Assembly: GCA_026936325.1 (NCBI GenBank)
Contig: JAPTHN010000003.1
Location: forward strand, 39,944,011-40,008,010
Length of the DNA: 64,000 nt
Direction: 5' to 3'
DNA from: Platynereis dumerilii
Taxonomy: Eukaryota; Annelida; Polychaeta; Phyllodocida; Nereididae
The notes under the pieces were generated by a model. It saw only the letters and a list, made by a program, of their open reading frames with translations, was not told the origin of the DNA and searched no databases. This document shows positions 56,702 to 64,000 of the stretch, piece after piece. Numbering within the stretch: the stretch's first letter is position 1; each line of letters starts with the position of its first letter. Made by a program: the position numbers and the translations under genes.

Positions 56702-57275
56702 CCCCAATATAGCCGCAATAATTGCACAATATGCATAAATGTAGGCTTGTAGGATAGCCTATTTTATAGGGCTTCATTGCATATATAATGTGTATAAGCA
56801 TCCACAAAAACTGGTTGCCATTGAAACTAAGTTAAAAAATTACACAAGTTTGACTTGAAACAGGAAAATTCATTTTTACTAAATTTTAGGGACTTACTCC
56901 ACAGTCAAACTTCAAATAAACTAACTGGGCTTATACCATCACATTGCACATTTTATTGGCCATGTGACCTTCTGGGTCACATGACCATGCTGACCACTGT
57001 TTATGGCAAAACCTTAGTAAATTGCAATTTTTGAAGATTTTATTCAAAAACATTAGCTGTTGTAGTAACAGTATTAGTGCCATATACTCAAATGTGGTCG
57101 TATTGGAAAGCCCTTTTCATAGGGTTCAACCTCGTCCTCGCATGTAATTGGTACAAGTATCCATGTTAATTGGTTGCCATGGCAGCAATATTCAAAATTT
57201 CACAAATTTGACTTGACACCTGGAAAGGTCCTTTTCAGAGAAACACTCACAGCCAGACTTTATTAAGCCCACCAG

Positions 57276-57589
57276 TAGGGTGTCCCAAAAAAAAAAATCA
57301 TACAACATTCTAAGTGCCATGATTGGAAAAGTCTCAAAAAGACCTTCAATTTGCATACCATGGCACTTAGAATGTTGTATGATATAAATTGACAAAGTTA
57401 TAGAGAACCGCGTATTTCGAAAATCGTCTAAAATAAGCAAAAACGACTAAACTTCAAGGCTCTTGAGGCACCAGTTAATCATGTTGAAATGCTTTAAAAT
57501 TTTGCATAGGTCCTTTTTATAGGTTATATCACAAAATGAGGGGGTGTCCCATCAAAAATGAGGACATTATTTTTTTTTGGGACACCCTA
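57276..57589. mobile_element. Tc1/mariner-like MITE nested in the foldback element, 314 bp
   Basis: TAGGGTGTCCCAAAAAAAA at the left and TTTTTTTTGGGACACCCTA at the right, with TA at both ends. A further internal copy of GGGGTGTCCCA lies at 57541. It contains the perfect hairpin described separately. Confidence 0.9.
57297..57383. repeat. Perfect 25-bp hairpin inside the MITE
   Basis: 57297-57321 (ATCATACAACATTCTAAGTG and CCATG) and 57359-57383 are exact inverse complements around a 37-base loop, much better preserved than the surrounding element. Confidence 0.9.
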
Positions 57590-58539
57590 CCCACCAGGCC
57601 TCAATAATACCGCAATTATGAATTCTAATGCTCATGTAACATCTTTTTTGTCACATGACCACGCCTACTACCAAATCAGGTCAAACCTAAAAAACTTACA
57701 TTTTATTCAAGATTTTAGACACCAATCAGTCCAATCACTGCAGCAATTATATTGGTATATTAATTTCACAAACTTGACTTGAAACTTTGAAAAAAAAAAA
57801 CATATTTAAGAGTTGTGCTCTGCATCCAGACATTATTCAGTCAATCTGACATGTGCTTCCACATATTTTCAGTCTCAACAACCACAGAAACAATATATTA
57901 AAGAGACACAGACTTGTTTTCTACCTGGAACGCTTTTTTTTCGCTTCAATCTCACGCTATTATCAACATGAGTGTCCCTGCTAACTGACTGCTCCCATTG
58001 CAAAGTTTAAAGTATGCACCTTTTCCATTTTGTGTGACAGACACCAACCTGATTTTCGTAATAGCTGGTCACACATCAAGTTTGTTGGTGTGAGACCTGT
58101 ACATAAAATTTACATCTGAACGAGTATCGTACCTAGGGTTTTTCTCTGGAGGGGGGCAAATGATCCTCAGTTTCCCCAAAAATAATAGATGGAAGCGTAT
58201 TTTCATAATAATTATGCGAGACTACCAGGGGGGTCTTCATTGTCTGCCGGAATGCAATATGGGGTGCATATGTTGTTGCCCTATACAATATGGCCAGTAT
58301 AGTAAGTGAGTTCACCCCTGTGACTGCTGGACTAATTTGGTAATAATTCCATATCAAAGTAAAATAATCCAACAAAGCCAACATTATTGCCCATATATTT
58401 TCTCATTATTTACAAGGTGCTCTAAATATTGACGAATACTGAATACTGAGCCTAAATAGAAGAACGTCAGTCGATGTTGAGGCTTTTAGTTATTGGTAGG
58501 CTTCATGTAGAGATGAGCTTCATAGATTCACATCAGTGG

Positions 58540-59440
58540 CTGACATCATTGATTGTCGCTATAGACTGACATCATTGGCTGATTTCATCCATTGATATGA
58601 CATGTCACTGACTGATATCATCTTGTGATGTGATTGATTGACATCACTGACTGACTGATGTGAACTGATGTCAGCACAGACATCACTGGCTAATGTCATT
58701 GACTGATGTTACTGGCTGATGTCAGAAGCTGACAGCACTGGCTGACATCACTGGCACCAACCCACATCACCGGCTACGTCATGTACTGACATCTCTGACT
58801 AACATCGCTGACTGACATCAATTACTGGCATCACTGACTGACACCATGGACTGACATCACTGGCTGACATCACTGGCTGACATCACTGACTGACATCACA
58901 AGCTGACATCAATGACATCATTGGATGTAATCACCAGCTAATGTCACAGACTGATGTCACTGGCTGACATCACAGGCTCCCTGACTGACATCATTCACTG
59001 ATGTCACTTGCTGACATTGCAGGCTCACTGACTGATATCATTGACTGATGTCACTGGCTGACATCATTGACTGATGTCACTGACAGATGTTACTGACTGA
59101 CATCATTGGCTGACATCAATGACATCATTGGCTGACATCACTTGCTGACATCATTGACTGATATCACTGGCTGATGTCATCAACTGACATCACCAACTGA
59201 TGTCATCGACTGACATCACTGGCTGACATTACTTGCTGACATCACCAGCTGATGTCACCGACTACCATCACTGGATTATATCATCATTGACATCGACTTC
59301 ATGGGCTGACATCACTGGCTGATGTCAACAGCTGACATTACTGGCTGATATCACCAGCTGATGTCACCAACTGATGTCACCAGATGACATCACCAACTGA
59401 TGTCATCAGCCGACATCACCGGCTGATATCACCATCCCTA
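58540..59440. repeat. Minisatellite of TGACATCA / TGATGTCA octamers in the foldback core
   Basis: About 900 bases of irregular 12-14 base units such as CTGACATCACTGG. The unit occurs in both orientations on the same strand, since TGATGTCA is the complement of TGACATCA. Spacers are GCTGG, ACTGA or similar. It occupies the centre of the foldback element. Confidence 0.92.
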
Positions 59441-62400
59441 ACCCTAAACCTGACTTCAAATAAACCAACTGGGCTTATACAACCACAATTGCATATTTTA
59501 TTGATGTGACCTTCAGTGTCAAATGACCATGCTGACTACTATTCAAGGTAATACCTTGGAAATATGCATCTTTACATTCCACTAAAAAATTTGTAAGAAA
59601 TTATAGGTAAAAGGTTGTCTGTCCACCTGCCGGGTCGGCAGGCGTTTGGCAGCGGGCGGATAGATACTTTCCGGGCCGGTGCTTGGCCTCTACTGAGTGT
59701 ACATGGATGACATTTGGTGCACATATAGCCTGTTTGGTCTAGTTATGCCTTATGATGGTCTTCTTGACGGCTATTAAATACTTTTTAAAAAATAATAAAA
59801 ATATATAAATATAAAAAATATTTTTGTTTTCTTTTCGGGCCTAGACTCAGTCACTATTGCATGACATTGTACAAAGATGAAATTTGGTAGCCCAAGACTC
59901 AGTAACTAAAGTTTGGTACACGTACGGCTTATATAGTCTAGTTGTGCCTTTTCGTGGTCTGACTGGTAGATATTATACATTTTTTGCAATATTGAGAAAA
60001 AATAATAAAAATGATTTTCTTTTAGTTTGGAGCTAAGACTTGCCAACTATTGCACATACAGCACTGAAATTTTTGAACTCATATCACCTGCTGTATACAA
60101 TGTAGCAGTTCTTGTTGATGTGTATTTTACACTTGTTCAAAGGTTGGAAGAACTAACAGCATTATATTTTTTGGTTTCCAACCAACAGCTCATAACCCAT
60201 ACTCTGTACATGCATGAAACTGTACCATATTATGTATGAATTAGCCTAATAAGGCCTGTCCCTGGTTTTACAAACCTTCGCAGATGGGCAGATGGCAGGG
60301 CATCGGCAAATAAAGATAATTGAAGACCACTACTCGGCCACTATTGCATACCTATCTGCAATTTGGTAAACAAACCAATTTTATGGTGTAATTGTAATCT
60401 TATGAAGGTGTTATTCTCTGAAGGTTTGCTGCAGTGCTTCTGTGTTTTGAACATTTTTTTCAATAACATTAGCTGTTGAATCAACAGTGTTGGTGCTATA
60501 TACACAAATGAAGCCAGGAAGACCGAAGTTTACCACCCCAAACAAAAACCCATTCAAGCATCCTTGGAATAACCTCGTCAGAAAGGATTGCTGAAAGAAG
60601 GCCAACCATAACCAGATAACACACCCCATTCAAACCTTGCTGCATGGAGAAATGGAATACCATACCACAGGACTGCATCTGCTGACTGGTGTAGAGCATG
60701 TGCAGTGGGTGTCAGGCTTGTGTCCATGCTCTGGGGGTCACCACATTATTGAGAAACGCACATCCGCGGCTTGAGCCATTTTGTTCTCTGATATTGTCTG
60801 TTAGTTGTTGTTTTTTTTTCGTTACTTTCACTTCTACCCCTAGTCATTTTGTTTGTTGTTGCACCTGTTCTTGGCTGTGCTTAGTAGTTCAAACATTGTT
60901 GAACCAAATAAAGGCATTTTCTCTTTTTTGCATGTGGTCTGGGAGGCCTCAGTAGTCAGAGAAGGATCTGACAACTTCATTTTGCTGTTTAGTTTACTTT
61001 GTTATTCCTTGGATATGGTCTTGAGTAGTTACACTATCAGGAGGCATTGCTATGAAAAGAAGGCCTTTCCAACAGGACCACATTGGTGCAAATAAAATTT
61101 TCAAAAAATGCATATCTCCATATGGCTTTACCTTGAATAGTGGTCACAATGCCACATGGCCAATAAAATATGCAATTGTGGTTGTGTAAGCTCAGTTGGT
61201 TTATTTGAAGTCTGGTTGTAGAGTAGGTCCCAAAATATAATTTTTCCAGTTTCAAGTCACACTTTTTTTTAGCTTTAATTGTTTCCAAGGCAACCAGTTT
61301 CCACGGATACTGATACACATTACATGTGCAATGAAACCCTATAAAATGGGCTATCCAATAAGACCATGCACATTTGTACAAATTGTGGAATCATTGTAGC
61401 TACAGTGTTGGAAAATGTTGTATGAAATCTTTTAAAAAGTTTAATTTCTCAGGTTTGACCTTGAATAGTAGTCACCTTGGTCATGTGACCCAGAAGGTCA
61501 CATGACCAATAACACGCCTTATTATGGTTATAAATGCCTGGATGGTTGAATGAAGTCTGGCTGTGGAGTAAGTCCCCAAAAATGAATTTTCAAGTTTCAA
61601 GTCAAATTTGTGTAATTTCGAACTTTGTCTCCATGGCAACCAGTTTCCATGGATACTTAAACACATTATATGTGCAATGAAACCCTACAAAATGGGCTTT
61701 CCAAGAAGACCATGTGTGTACAAATTGCACGATTATTGCAGCTACAGTGGTAGAAAATTTTGCATGAAATCTTTAAAAATGTGAATTTCTCAGGTTTGAC
61801 CTTGAATAGTGGTCACACCTTGGTCATTTGACCCAGAAGATCACATGACCAATAAAATGGCTAAATATGGTTGTACATGTCTGGATGTTTGAATGAAGTC
61901 TCGTTGAGGACTAAACCTTAAAAATGAATTTTCCAGTTTTCAAGTCAAATTTGTGTAATTTCGAACTTTGTTACCATGGCAACCAGTTTCCATGGATATG
62001 TATATAAATTTTATGTGAGACTGAAGCTTATAACAAGGGCTTTCCAATGAGACTAAATCCGTCCACATACTGGCATTATTTTAGCTACAGCGGTTAAAAA
62101 TACTACAAGAACTCTTGAAAAAATGCTTATTTCCGAGGTTTGACCTCAAATGGTGGTCAGTATGGTCATGTTACCAAAAAAGTCACATGACCATCAAAAT
62201 TATTTATTTAGGTAGTACATGCCAGGTTGGCTTGATGAAGTGTAGCTATGGACTAAATCCCTAAAAAATACATTTTACTAGTGTAATGATGAGTTTAAAA
62301 AAATTATGACTTGGTTGCCATGGTAACCAATTTATGAAAAATTGCACCACTTTTCTTAACTGCATCCCCAAGTTCCATAATCTACAGAATCTTGCGATTC

Positions 62401-62475
62401 CAACGATGTATAGATTGTCCATCCCTCTCTCGGGTTGAGCCAACCGCCCATTTTTTCTCCTTGGCTCCTGGACTA

Positions 62476-64000
62476 TTTAGGAACAACAGAACGTCACACA
62501 TTTGATTTATGAAACGTAGTGAGTACTTGCTCAGCATTGATTCCTCACAGCCAAGTGTGAATGACAAGAATCGCATGGTAATGAAATTGCCTGTAAAGTC
62601 TTTGCGTCCGAGCGTAAGAAACAACATAATGTTGTTGGCTGTGCTGTATAATGGAATAGCACTGATATTATGGATATTATGGAAGGCACTGATATTATGG
62701 GATGGGTAGAAGGGGCTCTGGGGTGCTGGAGATCGAAACCAATCAGCGAAGTGACAGGCTGCCATCAATATCCATAGGAAAGCTAGGGGTGTCTGGCCAG
62801 CCTGAAGCATCATAACATAATAGCATTATTTCTTTGCCAGCAGTCTCCAATGGTCCTATCTGTCAAAAATGACACTCTAAAATTGTCTCTGGAAATCTTA
62901 CAAAAATGTTATCATTGGAACTGGCACTTCTCCTGTCCGATAGAGGAGTCACACTCATACATTTTTGCTGCCTGATGATTGCACCGAAAAGAGATGTATT
63001 GCATGAGATAAGGCAAATTTATACCTGAAAGATCAATATTATATAATCAATTTCTGTTATGTTGTGGATTGAAACAAATATCTATGAAATATATTCAGAA
63101 AATAAGTTCCGAACGCACCGTCCTATTTCTTACCAAACATAAATAATTTCACCAATTTAAAATGTCTGTGCACAGATTCTTCTCTCACAGCAAAAGTTTA
63201 AAAGCAAAACACATAACAATAGATGTTTTGTGTAATAACTACTCCTTGAAGATCTTTTTTTGCGGCTCAAGATTGAAATAGGTGCAGCGACTACCCGGAA
63301 ACACTTGATCACTATTGTTGAATTTTTCAACTGATTGTTTGGAATATTGTCGCAAAAACAGCTATTGTTGAAATTTCTGCACCTAATTGAATCTGGAGCT
63401 GTAAATAAACAAGAAAAATTTTTTCGGAAAAAAATATAGCTGATATTTGTAGTTATAATTTGTTTTGCTAGATAATGGGATCTTTAAAAGGGATTTGTTG
63501 AGGAGTTGATGAGAATTCTATTCACAGCTTCAATTCAATGCTGCAAGTTCCTTCATGTCTGATCTCTTTCATAGCCTTTCTACCTATACCTGTCTACAGA
63601 TCTTCTGTCTGTCTATTATATTTATTTAACCATCTGACAGATGATCTATGCTATTGGCAGCTCTAAAAGATCTCCTCTGCTCCATGAAAAGAGCCACAAT
63701 GTAGTCGTGGCCTTTTCTGGGAATCTCAGCTGCAGCAAGGTCACACTGACATTTCCCCAACATGTCTAAATTTAGCCCAGGGTTTCCCCAAAAGTGCACA
63801 AACGTTGATGATGTGTCTTCACACATGTTTCCTTATTTCCATTGACAAATCCACCTGGTGGACTCTTGGTGGTGAACATATATCCGCCTATGGCAAGTAA
63901 GTTACTTCACATATCTTGTATTGCTAAGGGCCTGGGCATCGGCAAAAAAAAGAAGTGGTTTTGTACCAATTTAAAAGTTTATGCTCGCCTAAATTCTTAG
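62476..64000. other. Right flank, no gene supported
   Basis: A minus-strand frame at 62382-62813 opens with a leader-like MLQAGQTPLAFLWILMAA, but it runs into the foldback arm and has a short duplicated motif (HNISAFHNIHNIS) and no known domain. A second minus-strand frame at 63626-63826 reads CDLAAAEIPRKGHDYIVAL without splice support. I call neither. Confidence 0.4.

Larger units (their letters stand above)
54003..62475. mobile_element. Foldback (TU/FB-like) element, 8.5 kb, arms of about 340-bp tandem units
   Basis: Left tip TAGTCTGGGAGCCAAG and right tip, inverted, TAGTCCAGGAGCCAAG. From there the arms run as mirror images through 'ggctcaacccgagagagg', 'catcgttggaatcgcaag' and 'cttggggatgcagttaag', then through tandem units marked by CCATGGAAACTGGTTGCCAT. 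Plus-orientation landmarks lie near 54171, 54502, 54845, 56812 and 57172. Minus-orientation ones lie near 61292, 61634, 61976 and 62317 (spacing about 331-360). Partial units also occur at 59450-59560 and 60440-60500. This layout (long inverted arms of tandem repeats, variable core, no transposase) is that of Drosophila FB and sea urchin TU foldback elements. TTT abuts both tips but a convincing target duplication was not resolved. Confidence 0.85.

Noticed and set aside
58133-58384. 83-codon minus-strand frame containing LIWNYYQISPAV, checked as a hyaluronidase first strand.
   Set aside because: It lacks the PF-x-V and downstream Cys, and lies inside the foldback element.
62382-62813. 143-codon minus-strand frame with a leader-like start, considered as the missing hyaluronidase signal exon.
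   Set aside because: No phase-0 donor in a suitable place, internal short duplications, and it runs into the foldback arm.

Overview
The window reads as AT-rich, intron-rich animal DNA, most likely from a marine deuterostome invertebrate. An echinoderm, perhaps a brittle star, is my inference. The evidence is spliced genes with GT-AG introns and EGF/WAP-type extracellular families, many tRNA-headed SINEs, a Penelope-like fragment, dozens of small DNA transposons, and the palindromic octamer TAGGCCTA recurring throughout. No bacterial, CRISPR, rRNA or true tRNA genes were seen.

Genes, left to right. (1) Minus strand, running off the left edge: the 5' end of a secreted Cys-rich protein resembling anosmin-1 (exons 4805-4939, 3920-4003, and a tentative one at 1811-1881). 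(2) Minus strand, 29042 down to 9719: a complete eight-exon, 735-residue predicted secreted protein with the layout of a three-domain glycoside hydrolase. Two of its introns appear to be GC-AG, and a 13-kb intron is packed with repeats. (3) Plus strand, inside that intron: remnants of a small gene or pseudogene (about 18650-21255). (4) Plus strand, 32264-36514: a three-exon, 403-residue BTB-BACK protein with an unrecognised C-terminal domain. (5) Minus strand, 43568 down to 37025: a GH56 hyaluronidase (seven exons found, signal-peptide exon not found), tail-to-tail with the BTB gene.

Repeats fill the rest. 13.6-16.0 kb is a tandem array of about 15 units built round paired CAAGATGGC/GCCATTTTG motifs, followed by pyrimidine-rich blocks to 17.8 kb. 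Several elements at 35.6, 41.2-42.6, 44.7-45.4 and 52.7-53.5 kb share a design: related GGGG-rich tips plus repeated subterminal 'phrases' that differ between elements. The right end is dominated by an 8.5-kb foldback element (54003-62475). Its inverted arms are tandem units of about 340 bp, its core carries a roughly 900-bp minisatellite of TGACATCA/TGATGTCA octamers, and younger elements are nested inside it. This is the most unusual structure in the window.

Exon boundaries were assigned by eye from splice signals, reading phase and family resemblance. No alignment or RNA evidence was available.
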